Shown here in pieces: positions 1-8,731 of a stretch of DNA of 64,000 bases; position 1 is the first letter of the stretch; each line of letters opens with the position of its first letter. The position numbers were made by a program, and so were the translations under genes. Origin of the DNA: Balneola sp. (GTDB lineage: Bacteria > Bacteroidota > Rhodothermia > Balneolales > Balneolaceae); NCBI GenBank assembly GCA_002694685.1, contig NZMW01000001.1, positions 682,001 through 746,000 of the forward strand, given 5' to 3'. Under the pieces are notes generated by a model. The model saw only the letters and a program-made list of their open reading frames with translations, was not told where the DNA came from and did not search any database.

Positions 1-1
1 T

Positions 2-727
2 CACTTGTTCAAAGATTTCCCCGAAAGTGTTACGGCAAACGCTACACTTCCATTGAACGAAACGGCTAAAACTCTAACTAAAGCAAAGTCTTTAATCGAG
101 CAAGGATTTGAAACCCTTAAAGTTAAAGTTGGCGATGATTTTGAAACTGAACTAAACCTTTTGCAAGATCTACGAAATCAATTTCCGGACATAAAAATAC
201 GGATCGATGCAAATCAGGCATGGAATCAAGAGGAAGCGATAAAGCATTTAAAAACTTTACAAGCACTTGATATAGAGTATTGCGAACAACCTGTTGCTGA
301 GGATAGAATAGCTGAATTAGCAATGGTAAAAGAGAACAGTGAAATTCCTATTGCCGCAGATGAATCAATAAGGAACAAAGAGCAGGCAACGGAACTATCA
401 GAGAAAAAAGCAGCAGACCTCTTCGTACTGAAACCAATGCTATTGGGAACATTTGATAATATATTCGTAACAAATCGGACATCAGTTACTCATAATATTG
501 AGTCTATATTTACTACCTCGTTAGAAAGTGCTGTTGGCAGAGCTGTAATTGCCACATTTGCTGCAGGCTTGGGAAGGAAGTTTCGGGCTCAGGGTTTAGC
601 TACCGGAAATTTGTTCAGGCATGATGTGAGCCCTGCAAAGTGGCTCAATCAGCCAGTTATATCATTCCCTAAAAAAAACGGTTTGGGAATTAAGTTGGAT
701 TTGGAAGGACTAAAGAAGGTATTTTAA
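2..727 (+). CDS. menC: o-Succinylbenzoate synthase, C-terminal part (cut by window edge)
   Basis: Enolase-superfamily dehydratase that makes o-succinylbenzoate in menaquinone synthesis. The reading frame is open to the left edge (the codon before the TTG at 5 is CAC), so the N-terminal capping domain lies outside the window. The visible barrel carries the family marks in order: the KVK catalytic lysine motif at bases 119-127, then metal-ligand motifs IDAN, CEQP and AADES, and the second catalytic lysine in FVLKPMLLG. The stop is 3 nt before menE, which confirms the pathway and suggests one transcript. MenC is hard to separate from dipeptide epimerases by motif alone; the menE neighbour decides it. 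Confidence 0.88.
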   Translation, partial: HLFKDFPESVTANATLPLNETAKTLTKAKSLIEQGFETLKVKVGDDFETELNLLQDLRNQFPDIKIRIDANQAWNQEEAIKHLKTLQALDIEYCEQPVAEDRIAELAMVKENSEIPIAADESIRNKEQATELSEKKAADLFVLKPMLLGTFDNIFVTNRTSVTHNIESIFTTSLESAVGRAVIATFAAGLGRKFRAQGLATGNLFRHDVSPAKWLNQPVISFPKKNGLGIKLDLEGLKKVF

Positions 728-730
728 GCT

Positions 731-2215
731 ATGTTTAAATCGCGATTGCATATGTTTGAGTTTCGGAAAAAGGAAGCACCCCAGGTGTTTCTTTCGTCTC
801 AGCATGGAATGTACACCTACAGTGATTTAGAACGTTTTACTGCTTTTTTTAAAGATCTTGTTGAGAAAAAAGCCGATTCCATTAAATGGCCCGTTGCCTT
901 TATTTCGGAATCCAGCGATATGCTCATATTTGGAATCGCAGCCTGCTGGAGGCTTGGCATCCCCTTTATTCCCATCAACCCCAAGATTAAGAATGAGGAG
1001 CTCCAACATCATCTGGATGCTTTAAAACCTGTTCTGGTTTTTTGTGATACTGCCAACCGACAGCGTTTGGGTGATGACCACGTCATAAAGATGGATGAGA
1101 ATTTTTTCCTGAATGCTTTTACTTATGACATGCGAAACGTTGATCTGCCTGAACCTGAGTCCATCGACGATTCCCAAATTTTTGGATACTTCTTTACTTC
1201 AGGCACCACCAGCAAGCCTAAGATCGTGCCTCTGAAACGCCGCCAAATTAAGGCAGCAGCAAAAGCTTCAGCTCAGAACTTTAAGCCCGACCCCAACCAC
1301 TTCTGGCTGCTTTGCCTCCCGCTTAATCACATTGGCGGAATTTCGATTATCATACGGTCCGTTATTTATGACACCGCTATTTACAGGCTTGGAAATTTCC
1401 ATGAGGAAATGGTAAAAGAATTCCTGGGCGAGAATAAACGATTTCAGGCAGCTTCTTTAGTCCCCACTATGCTCAAGCGACTTTTAGACGATCCGCTTTT
1501 TAAAACGCACCGCGAGTTCAAATCAATTTTACTGGGGGGCGGACCTATCTCAGAAACGCTTCTCAAGAAGTCAGCTGAACGTGGTATCCCCATTGTTTCC
1601 AGTTATGGCATGACGGAAACCTGTGCCCAAATTATCGCTAATCCCCTCCTTGCTCCTTCCGGAATGTACACGCCGCTGAAAAGTGTGGGTAAGCCCTTCC
1701 CTCCTAACAAAATGCAAATTCGGGATGATGAGGGAAAGGTTCTGGGTAAAAATCAGTCGGGCGCACTTTGGCTCCACGGACCTCAGATTTTTGACGGCTA
1801 TTACGACAGCGATGAAAACGAAGGCCGTTTTGATGAGGACGGCTGGTTTAACACCGGTGACTTTGGCCATATAAATGGCTTTGGGCATTTATTCATAGAA
1901 TCCCGAAGGTCAGATTTAATTATTACCGGTGGTGAGAATGTGAACCCAACCGAAGTTGAGGAGGCCATGGCTAAGCTCTCCACTATAGAAGAAGCTGTGG
2001 TTATTGGCTTGCCTGATGAAGAATGGGGCCAAAAAGTAACCGCGGTAGTCACCCTCAAAAATGGCAAAACTCCTGACCTGCTTGAAATCCGGAATCAGCT
2101 CAAAGACTCCCTCACTGATTTTAAAATCCCCCGAGAGCTGAAGATCGTGAAAGACTTCCCAAAAACTAACACCGGCAAGGTCAAGCGCTGGGAACTGGTT
2201 AAGAGGTTTCAATAA
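731..2215 (+). CDS. menE: o-Succinylbenzoate-CoA ligase
   Basis: ANL-family adenylating enzyme that activates o-succinylbenzoate to its CoA thioester in menaquinone synthesis. The 494-residue length fits MenE. Motifs in order: phosphate-binding loop FTSGTTSKPK near residue 155, SYGMTETCAQI near 295, FNTGDFGHINGFGHLF near 375, SDLIITGGENVNPTEVEE near 395, and the C-terminal lysine motif KTNTGKVKRWEL that closes for thioester formation. Start ATG is 3 nt after the menC stop. Nothing abnormal was seen. The next gene lies about 300 bp downstream in a region of different composition. Confidence 0.9.
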   Translation: MFKSRLHMFEFRKKEAPQVFLSSQHGMYTYSDLERFTAFFKDLVEKKADSIKWPVAFISESSDMLIFGIAACWRLGIPFIPINPKIKNEELQHHLDALKPVLVFCDTANRQRLGDDHVIKMDENFFLNAFTYDMRNVDLPEPESIDDSQIFGYFFTSGTTSKPKIVPLKRRQIKAAAKASAQNFKPDPNHFWLLCLPLNHIGGISIIIRSVIYDTAIYRLGNFHEEMVKEFLGENKRFQAASLVPTMLKRLLDDPLFKTHREFKSILLGGGPISETLLKKSAERGIPIVSSYGMTETCAQIIANPLLAPSGMYTPLKSVGKPFPPNKMQIRDDEGKVLGKNQSGALWLHGPQIFDGYYDSDENEGRFDEDGWFNTGDFGHINGFGHLFIESRRSDLIITGGENVNPTEVEEAMAKLSTIEEAVVIGLPDEEWGQKVTAVVTLKNGKTPDLLEIRNQLKDSLTDFKIPRELKIVKDFPKTNTGKVKRWELVKRFQ

Positions 2216-2282
2216 CCAAACTCTACTTTTCTTCCAATCCCATATCTGTTACGCTCACCCATTCAGGAATCTCCGATTAGCT

Positions 2283-2313
2283 CTTGTTTTTATTAGTGAA
2301 GGTTCTATCTTGG
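2283..2313 (+). promoter_or_regulatory. Possible Bacteroidetes-type promoter ahead of the AT-rich cassette
   Basis: CTTG at 2283-2286, then exactly 19 bases, then TATCTTGG at 2306-2313. This is two mismatches from the Bacteroidetes consensus TTTG-N19-TAnnTTTG. It would leave a leader of about 200 nt before the DUF4238 gene. It could serve the cassette in the way an integron promoter does; this is inference. Confidence 0.3.
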
Positions 2314-2327
2314 CAAAACGTTAAGGA

Positions 2328-2489
2328 GTAATTCCTTACAAAAGAATGATTTTATCCGGCGACTTTATACGACTAAGCAGACGGATAACATCCAAGAAAC
2401 ACCGAATAATGAGTTTGAAGAGTGATCACCGGATCTTATCCACCGCGCCCTAAAAAACCCCTTGTTCGGATAATATTATGTTAGTGGGC
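2328..2489 (+). other. Left boundary of cassette; degenerate attC/attI-like sequence
   Basis: The intergenic stretch 2216-2510 holds no gene. It ends with GTTAGTGGGC at 2480-2489, the exact reverse complement of GCCCACTAAC at 4860-4869 on the other side of the two-gene cassette. Upstream, TTTATCCGG (about 2350-2358) can pair with TTCGGATAA (2465-2473), and a weak CCTTAC stands where an attC R'' box would be. The pairing is poor, so this may be a decayed attC, a primary attachment site or chance. Confidence 0.35.
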
Positions 2490-2510
2490 TTATATACAAA
2501 TCACTTTTAG

Positions 2511-3497
2511 ATGTCTAATAATGAAACTGTAAGGCAGCATTTTGTGCCTCGTGTTTACTTAAAGCATTTCGGTATTAAGCGTAAAAAGAATTATAAAATT
2601 AATGCTTTAAACAAAGAGGATCCCTCCAAAATTATTTTTCCAAGTGTAAATCAGGTTTGTGTAGTAAATGACTTATATACGCTTACTGGTGAAACTGAAG
2701 AAGAAAGACAAGCCATCGAAAACTTTTACTCTTATGAATTAGAAGCAAAATACGACGAAGTCTATAACATTTTGACCGATCCTACCAAAAAGGAAATTAC
2801 AGATGATGAAAATGACTTAATCATTAAGACAGTTATTACTTTACTCTATCGAAATTATAAATGGATTAGTGTTTTCAATAGCTTTCTTGAAAGGGTTTTT
2901 GAAGACGCAATACAACTTTGTCAAAGTGAAGGGAAAGATAGTTTTAATTTTCTTGGTAGAAACTTAACAATACATGAGAAAAATGCTTCTGACTTGACAA
3001 AAGAACATTTCCAAAGAAACCGAGAGTCACAAGTCCTTACACAATTAAAGGTTGCTTATCGTTTATATGAAGTAAGAAAAAAATCAGGGTTGTTCGTAAC
3101 TCAATTATCAGATCAAGATTCTAGTTTCTTAACAAGTGATAACCCCGTAATAATATCAAGTTCTCACAAAGAATTTGTTGTCCCTTTTGACCCCGAGAAT
3201 GTATTAATGCTTCCCCTTGATAAAGATTTTCTGCTTTATATAATGCCTCTATCAGATATTAGTAGAGTTAACTATATAGCGAGAGACACTAAAAAGGGGA
3301 CTCTTGCAAAAATGGAGGCTCTTTCATCAAACTTTCAACAACTACAAAATTGTGAACGGTTTATTTTCGGAAGAAAAAGAACAATTAATCAGCTTATCAA
3401 TCAAAAAGAAAACCTAGAAAAAGTTCCAGTATCTGATGATAAGACAAAGTCTTACAGCGAAGTCTTAGGACAATGCAAAAAGTATGGCATTATTTAA
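2511..3497 (+). CDS. DUF4238 family protein
   Basis: A 328-residue protein with the two family marks of DUF4238: N-terminal QHFVPRVYLKHF at residues 9-20, and LTSDNPVII around residues 207-215. It has no signal peptide or membrane segment and should be cytosolic. The biochemical function of DUF4238 is not known to me; members often sit in accessory and defence-type loci. It is the first of two genes (46 nt gap) in an AT-rich cassette bounded by attC-like sequences, and its base composition is clearly lower in G+C than menE or the genes after 5021, suggesting transfer. It is probably co-transcribed with, and may work with, the nuclease-like protein downstream. Confidence 0.75.
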   Translation: MSNNETVRQHFVPRVYLKHFGIKRKKNYKINALNKEDPSKIIFPSVNQVCVVNDLYTLTGETEEERQAIENFYSYELEAKYDEVYNILTDPTKKEITDDENDLIIKTVITLLYRNYKWISVFNSFLERVFEDAIQLCQSEGKDSFNFLGRNLTIHEKNASDLTKEHFQRNRESQVLTQLKVAYRLYEVRKKSGLFVTQLSDQDSSFLTSDNPVIISSSHKEFVVPFDPENVLMLPLDKDFLLYIMPLSDISRVNYIARDTKKGTLAKMEALSSNFQQLQNCERFIFGRKRTINQLINQKENLEKVPVSDDKTKSYSEVLGQCKKYGII

Positions 3498-3543
3498 CTA
3501 ATGCATTTTATTACCAAACATTATTCTATTAAAATTTTGTAGC

Positions 3544-4860
3544 ATGATTGAAACTATCGCTCAATTGCTAAATGAATTCAAAGAAGTTTCACTTGAAAAA
3601 ATCAATAGGGATGATTCGGACATTACTCATCGACCCACAATTGGGAATATCTTTGAAGGATTAACAAGTGAACTTTTAGAACAAGCTGTTTTTAAAGGTT
3701 TAAATCTTAAGGTTGTTCGTCAAAGCTTTATATACAATGAAAAAAATAACATAAGTGATGAAATCGACTGTATGTTGGTTTCAGGAGACGGAAAACATAT
3801 AAATTTTACCAACCAATACAAGTATCACATCTCCCAAGTCATAGCAGTAATTCAAGTAAAGAAAAAATTATACGCTAACGACATTGTTGATTCTCACCAC
3901 AACCTCCATTCCGTTTTTAGACTTAGACAAGATAGATTACTAAGTGATGGCGAAAAAGAAATGTTCTACGATGCATTCAGGCTATTGAATTCTAAACCAC
4001 CACCCAACTATGAGGACCTTCATAATTATTCAGCTAAGGAACAGCTTTCGTATTCAACATTATTGTTAGAGGCTGTCTTGCCGGCTAGAATAGTATTTGG
4101 GTATTTCGGTTATAAGAATGAGTATGAATTGAGAAATGGGTTTATCAATAAGGTTGAAAACCTTCTAAATGAACAAGTTAATGAAGGTAATTATTTATCT
4201 GGTTTTAGCCCGGCAACATTTCCTAATTTAATTATTTGTAATAACATAAGTATTGTTAAGAATAATGGAATGCCTTTTGGAATTCCATTTAGCGATAATA
4301 AATTTTTTTGGGAGGTTCTAACTTCTTCGACTGGTGACCCTATTAAAAACCTCCTTGAAATTATTTGGACTAAATTATCATATAAATTTGGGATCAGTTC
4401 TAAAATTTTTGGAGATGATTTCAGTATTGAACAAACTCATCCATTTTTAGCTTGCACTAATAAAAAAATAAAAGGACATCTCCACGGGTGGGATATTTAT
4501 TATCACGAATTATCAAAAAATCAGTTAGAGATACCTCTCACTTCTACACCATGGAAACCAGTTGAAATAAACCCAAATTTACAAGTTATACTGTTAATAT
4601 TGGGTAGCCAAGGTTCAATTGATATTGAAAATGACGAGGAGTTTTTAGATTACATTCAAAGTCATGATTTAATAAAAGAAGAAATCATAGATAAGTTGGT
4701 TTCTTCAAGATTGGTCTATATTGAGAATAATCAAATGAGATTATTAACAGATAATCTGAATGTTGTAAATACACCGGATGGGAAGATATTTGCCGGTGAC
4801 GATAAAAATGGAGAGCTACAACAATTCTTATTGAATTATCTAGAAAAGAAATACAAATAG
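3544..4860 (+). CDS. PD-(D/E)xK nuclease-like protein (DUF6602-like)
   Basis: A 438-residue soluble protein. The N-terminal third looks like a restriction-endonuclease fold: E38 in NIFEGLTSELL, D75 in SDEIDCMLV, and Q104-x-K106 in VIAVIQVKKKL, i.e. the E...D...QxK arrangement of a variant PD-(D/E)xK site. This N-terminal pattern resembles DUF6602 proteins. The remaining 300 residues are unassigned and contain no transmembrane helix. The stop codon TAG shares its last G with the attC-like right boundary, as in integron cassettes, where the ORF ends at attC. Codon usage is AT-rich like its partner. Likely a DNA-targeting effector, but the activity is inferred; the QxK variant may be inactive. 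Confidence 0.55.
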   Translation: MIETIAQLLNEFKEVSLEKINRDDSDITHRPTIGNIFEGLTSELLEQAVFKGLNLKVVRQSFIYNEKNNISDEIDCMLVSGDGKHINFTNQYKYHISQVIAVIQVKKKLYANDIVDSHHNLHSVFRLRQDRLLSDGEKEMFYDAFRLLNSKPPPNYEDLHNYSAKEQLSYSTLLLEAVLPARIVFGYFGYKNEYELRNGFINKVENLLNEQVNEGNYLSGFSPATFPNLIICNNISIVKNNGMPFGIPFSDNKFFWEVLTSSTGDPIKNLLEIIWTKLSYKFGISSKIFGDDFSIEQTHPFLACTNKKIKGHLHGWDIYYHELSKNQLEIPLTSTPWKPVEINPNLQVILLILGSQGSIDIENDEEFLDYIQSHDLIKEEIIDKLVSSRLVYIENNQMRLLTDNLNVVNTPDGKIFAGDDKNGELQQFLLNYLEKKYK

Positions 4861-4979
4861 CCCACTAACAATGCGTTTTAAATCGGACGCGGACGGGGTG
4901 CGATGGAAACTTGTTTGCAAGCAATTAATTTCGCTACTTCAACCAAATCATAATCCCCGCGCCGTTTAAAAGCAGGGGC
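4860..4979 (+). repeat. attC-like imperfect hairpin (integron recombination site)
   Basis: Begins GCCCACTAACAATGCGTT, matching the R''-spacer-L'' start of known attC sites (CTAACAATxCGTT). Left arm 4873-4892 pairs with right arm 4955-4973: GCGTTTTAAATCGGACGCGG against the reverse complement of CCCCGCGCCGTTTAAAAGC, leaving unpaired T and A on one arm only, which resembles the extrahelical bases that orient attC. The expected R' box (GTTRRRY) is replaced by CAGGGGC at 4973-4979, so the site looks damaged at its outer end. The loop between the arms is about 60 nt. Confidence 0.55.
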
Positions 4980-5020
4980 TTTACCCTCCACCAAACAGTA
5001 ACCCATCAAGCTACTCTATA

Positions 5021-8005
5021 ATGCTGCCAACTATATATCTGATTATTGCCGGATTTGTATCCCTTCTTAACAATAACCTTGCAACCACCGAGTCGGTTTA
5101 TACCCAAAGGCCAGTTGACTCCGAAGCCTATTATTTTACTCCTCAAAACTACGGTATTAAAGCAGACGGAATAATGGATATCTCAGATGCACTTCAAAAA
5201 GCCATTAATAAGGTGAAGGAGGAGAAAAATTACGGAATACTGTTTATACCGGAAGGTACTTACCTGATTAGTAAAACTATTTATGTGCCTAAAGCAGTGC
5301 GCCTTATCGGGTACGGAAAAAACCGTCCGGAAATCATTTTGGGGAAAAATGCCCCGGGATATCAGGCTGAGAACAGCACGGAAGAAAAGTATATGATCTG
5401 GTTCACCAGCAATATGGTTACCAGCGAAAATAAACCCAGCGATGCAAGTCCGGGTACTTTTTACAGTGCCATTTCAAATATCAATCTCAGGATTGGTGAA
5501 GGAAACCCAAACGCCGTTGCCTTGCGAACACATTATGCCCAGCATGGATTTGTAAGTCATTCCATAATAAATATAGGATCAGGTAAAGCGGGCATTTCTG
5601 ACGTGGGAAATGAAATGGAAAACGTTCGTTTATTGGGTGGAGAGTATGGAATCATATCCGGAGCAACTTCCCCGAGCTGGCCCATGATGATGGTGGATAC
5701 CTATTTTGAAGGTCAGCGCAAGGCAGCTATTCAGACAAATAATGCCGGCCTCACAATAGTGAATATGCATGTAAAGAATGTCCCCATAGGTCTGGAGATG
5801 CGCGAAGGCTCAACGGACCGTTTGTTTATTGAAAACAGCCTGTTTGAAAATGTGAGTGATGCCGCATTACTCATCAATGGGAAGTATAACAGCACGAATC
5901 AGATTAATGTGGTGAATATACATGCCCGAAATGTCCCCACATTTGCACGCTTCAGAAATACGGGTGAGGAAATAAAAGGGGAAAATAATACTTACACGGT
6001 AAGAGAATTTACCCATGGTCTTGTAATGGACGATTTAAATTCAGATTCAGAATTTGAAACGATAACCGATATCGTATCCTCGGACAGAGTCCCCACTAAA
6101 CTTCAGCGAACTATACCGCCCCTCCCTCCTATGGAAAACTGGGTAAATATAAAAGATTTGGGTGCGGTCGGAGATGGTAAAACGGATGATACTGAAGCTT
6201 TTAAAAAAGCCATTGAAAAGCACAAAGTCATTTATGTTCCACAAGGCTGGTATCATATTACCGAAACCATAAAGATGGCTCCCGGAACTAAATTGATAGG
6301 TTTACATCCGTGGGCAACTCAGTTCATTATAAAAGAAAGTGAACCTGCATTTAGCGGATTCGGAGCTCCTGTTCCTATGTTAGAATCGTACGAAGGTGGT
6401 GATGATATGTTGAACGGTATAGGCATTTCAACAGGTGGATATAATTATCGGGCTGTTGGATTAAAATGGATGGCTAACGAAAATTCACTGGTTAATGATG
6501 TGAAATTTGTGGGAGGTCATGGTACTATGGTTCCTCCCTCATCATCATCAGAAAGTTATCGGAGGTCTGAGCGGCGGATCAGTGCTCCCGGAAGTCCAGT
6601 TTATGAAGAAGGGATGGATGAAGCCTGGGACAATCAGTTCTGGAGTTTATGGATTACCAATAACGGTGGCGGAACTTTCAAAGATATCTGGACCGCCAAC
6701 AGCTACGCTGCAAGCGGAATGCTTGTGAGTAATACTTCTACTCCCGGACGAATATTTGCGATGTCTCTGGAGCATCACCTCCGCAACGAGGCTCGTTTTG
6801 ATCATGTCTCAAACTGGAAGATGTACGCTTTTCAATTTGAGGAAGAGTACAAAGAAGGCATTGATGCGATTTCAATTGAGATATCAAACTCACACGATCT
6901 GTTTTTTGGAAATCTGTGGTTGTATCGAACCATTCGGGTTGAAACTCCAAAACGGTTTGGCATGCGCCTCTGGAATTCCCGGGATATTGAGATCAGAAAC
7001 CTTCGTAATTACACACAGAAATTATGGGTGAATGAGTTTCCGGTATGGGATGTAAACAAGGAACTTGCCGCCTATCCGTGGCACTTTGCAAAGTTAACCA
7101 TAACAGGGAATGAAGAACCTAATCTGGATTCAGATTTCCGGATTGGAGAAGTAAATCGCCTGGCCTCAGGATTTGATTTTGCTCTGGGAATAACCTCAGA
7201 CAGCGAAGGAAATATTTATTTTTGTGAAACCAAAAAGAGACGAATCTACAAATGGTCGGCAGAAACAAATACGGTTTCGCTGCTTGCTGATTTTCCTTTC
7301 CAGCCTTTTGCTCTGGCTACCGATTCAGAAGATAATTTATTGGTAGTAGCCCGGTACGATCCCCAGCCTGGTTATTTGGTGAATGGGGAGCAGGAACAGG
7401 TGAAAACACTTCCGGATGATAACGAGGCCTACAGCAGCTGGGGAAACAGCGGCTGGGCTTCCTATACCTATTCAATCGACCCCGACGATCCGGACAATAC
7501 CTTTAGGATTATGCCGAGAATTGCCACAGCTGATATCAAAGAGTTCAGTAAAACCTATTACCCTTCCGGTCGGTGGCATTACACCTTTGATGACGCCGCA
7601 GTCTATTATCCTGACTCGGCTTTTGTCGCACCTGATGGAATGACTTATATACAAGAGGTATATGATATAGGCAGGACGGCGAGCTTAGCTGCTGCAGTTC
7701 CTGGGGAATCCATCTATGCCATGGACGAAATTTCCATGCGAACGGTAAAAATGGATGTGGGCGAAAAAGGCAAGCTATCGAATCTCAGAGAGGTTCTCCC
7801 CCGCGGACAGTACGACACAGCTATTGATAACGACGGAAACCTGTATGTACTGGACGGACAGATTTTTGTGTACGACAAGGATATGAATGAAATCAACCGA
7901 ATCAATCTTACCGAACGTCCTTTATCAATTACTTTTGGCGGCAAAGATGGAAATACTCTGTTTATTACAACGGCGAATTCTCTGTTTGGAATGAGGGTAA
8001 AGTAG
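5021..8005 (+). CDS. Secreted tandem pectate-lyase-fold (beta-helix) protein with C-terminal propeller
   Basis: A 994-residue exported protein with an N-terminal hydrophobic signal (residues 1-20). Two Pectate_lyase_3-type beta-helix domains follow: the first starts with YGIKADGIMDISDALQKAI near residue 47, the second with LGAVGDGKTDDTEAFKKAI near residue 378. Each has the IPEGTYLI or VPQGWYHI turn that marks this family. From about residue 716 an SMP-30/NHL-like beta-propeller appears (ALGITSDSEGNIYFCET, LATDSEDNLLVV). Tandem helices of this sort occur in GH55 exo-beta-1,3-glucanases, so a polysaccharide substrate is plausible, but I could not identify a catalytic acid. It starts 41 nt after the attC-like element, without an obvious ribosome-binding site. 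Confidence 0.75.
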   Translation: MLPTIYLIIAGFVSLLNNNLATTESVYTQRPVDSEAYYFTPQNYGIKADGIMDISDALQKAINKVKEEKNYGILFIPEGTYLISKTIYVPKAVRLIGYGKNRPEIILGKNAPGYQAENSTEEKYMIWFTSNMVTSENKPSDASPGTFYSAISNINLRIGEGNPNAVALRTHYAQHGFVSHSIINIGSGKAGISDVGNEMENVRLLGGEYGIISGATSPSWPMMMVDTYFEGQRKAAIQTNNAGLTIVNMHVKNVPIGLEMREGSTDRLFIENSLFENVSDAALLINGKYNSTNQINVVNIHARNVPTFARFRNTGEEIKGENNTYTVREFTHGLVMDDLNSDSEFETITDIVSSDRVPTKLQRTIPPLPPMENWVNIKDLGAVGDGKTDDTEAFKKAIEKHKVIYVPQGWYHITETIKMAPGTKLIGLHPWATQFIIKESEPAFSGFGAPVPMLESYEGGDDMLNGIGISTGGYNYRAVGLKWMANENSLVNDVKFVGGHGTMVPPSSSSESYRRSERRISAPGSPVYEEGMDEAWDNQFWSLWITNNGGGTFKDIWTANSYAASGMLVSNTSTPGRIFAMSLEHHLRNEARFDHVSNWKMYAFQFEEEYKEGIDAISIEISNSHDLFFGNLWLYRTIRVETPKRFGMRLWNSRDIEIRNLRNYTQKLWVNEFPVWDVNKELAAYPWHFAKLTITGNEEPNLDSDFRIGEVNRLASGFDFALGITSDSEGNIYFCETKKRRIYKWSAETNTVSLLADFPFQPFALATDSEDNLLVVARYDPQPGYLVNGEQEQVKTLPDDNEAYSSWGNSGWASYTYSIDPDDPDNTFRIMPRIATADIKEFSKTYYPSGRWHYTFDDAAVYYPDSAFVAPDGMTYIQEVYDIGRTASLAAAVPGESIYAMDEISMRTVKMDVGEKGKLSNLREVLPRGQYDTAIDNDGNLYVLDGQIFVYDKDMNEINRINLTERPLSITFGGKDGNTLFITTANSLFGMRVK

Positions 8006-8084
8006 AGGGTAATAGAGCATTATGATCATAACTTTTACAGGATTGTTTATAATAAAATATCATGGTTAATTAAATTTAAATGTT

Positions 8085-8117
8085 CCCGGCCATTGTGAAC
8101 CGGGTCTTTATTTTTTT
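8085..8117 (+). terminator. Probable intrinsic terminator after the beta-helix gene
   Basis: CCCGG (8085-8089) pairs with CCGGG (8100-8104) around a 10-nt loop, followed by TCTTTATTTTTTT. The stem is short, and an alternative GTTC/GAAC pairing competes with it. Confidence 0.45.
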
Positions 8118-8155
8118 ACAACTAAAATATCTTCACAAAGTAATAGTGCCTTTTT

Positions 8156-8572
8156 ATGGAATTATTCGGTTGGCTCTTAGAACGTCATAATCCCGGTCCA
8201 ACCGGCTCGGTTGAGACACATTATAACAGCAGAAACCGAACTCATTTATCTATTATCACTGGAGGTATGGCGGGATTAATTGCGGTAATACTCCCCTTCT
8301 ACTTCATGGCAGAGAACAACGGCTTTAGCTGGAGTACTTTTGGTATCTATTCCGTGCTTGTTATCATTTACTTATTCGCATCCTACCGATTAAATCCTGT
8401 CCCTGAAACCCAAAACATTGGCATCTTTGGTTTTATAAATAATCCCTTTAAATACACCGACGACATCAATCGATTTCTAGTCTTTTTTAAGGTGTTTCTC
8501 TACCCAGGACGTCTTATTGGAATCGGCCTTGTCGATTTTTGGTCATTAATCAATGCTGGCGCAAAGCCTTGA
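8156..8572 (+). CDS. Small integral membrane protein of unknown function
   Basis: A 138-residue protein that I do not recognise. Hydrophobic segments lie near residues 37-58 (IITGGMAGLIAVILPFYF) and 65-83 (FGIYSVLVIIYLFASY), and a weaker one near 112-130 (FKVFLYPGRLIGIGLVDFW). The N-terminal 35 residues are polar and contain several Asn, His and Arg. It stands alone with 150-nt non-coding gaps on both sides and no clear operon partner. Codon use resembles neighbouring core genes, so it is likely a real gene rather than a chance frame. Confidence 0.65.
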   Translation: MELFGWLLERHNPGPTGSVETHYNSRNRTHLSIITGGMAGLIAVILPFYFMAENNGFSWSTFGIYSVLVIIYLFASYRLNPVPETQNIGIFGFINNPFKYTDDINRFLVFFKVFLYPGRLIGIGLVDFWSLINAGAKP

Positions 8573-8731
8573 TCAAGTACTAAATTCAGCCAAACAAGTG
8601 ATTGGTTTCTTCAAGTCTTAATTGATTGCTACCGCAATTCAATGCTTTGCAAAATAGTGTAGCAACTACACTTAATTTTCCTTACAATTTAATTTCCAAC
8701 CACCAATTGCTTAATAATGAATGGAGCTGAT

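Noticed and set aside
2216-5020. Insertion sequence or prophage remnant as the source of the AT-rich genes
   Set aside because: No transposase, integrase, terminal inverted repeats of IS type or phage genes are visible; attC-like boundaries fit better.
5021-8005. Calling the beta-helix protein a pectate lyase or GH55 glucanase outright
   Set aside because: The fold is supported but no catalytic residues could be identified.
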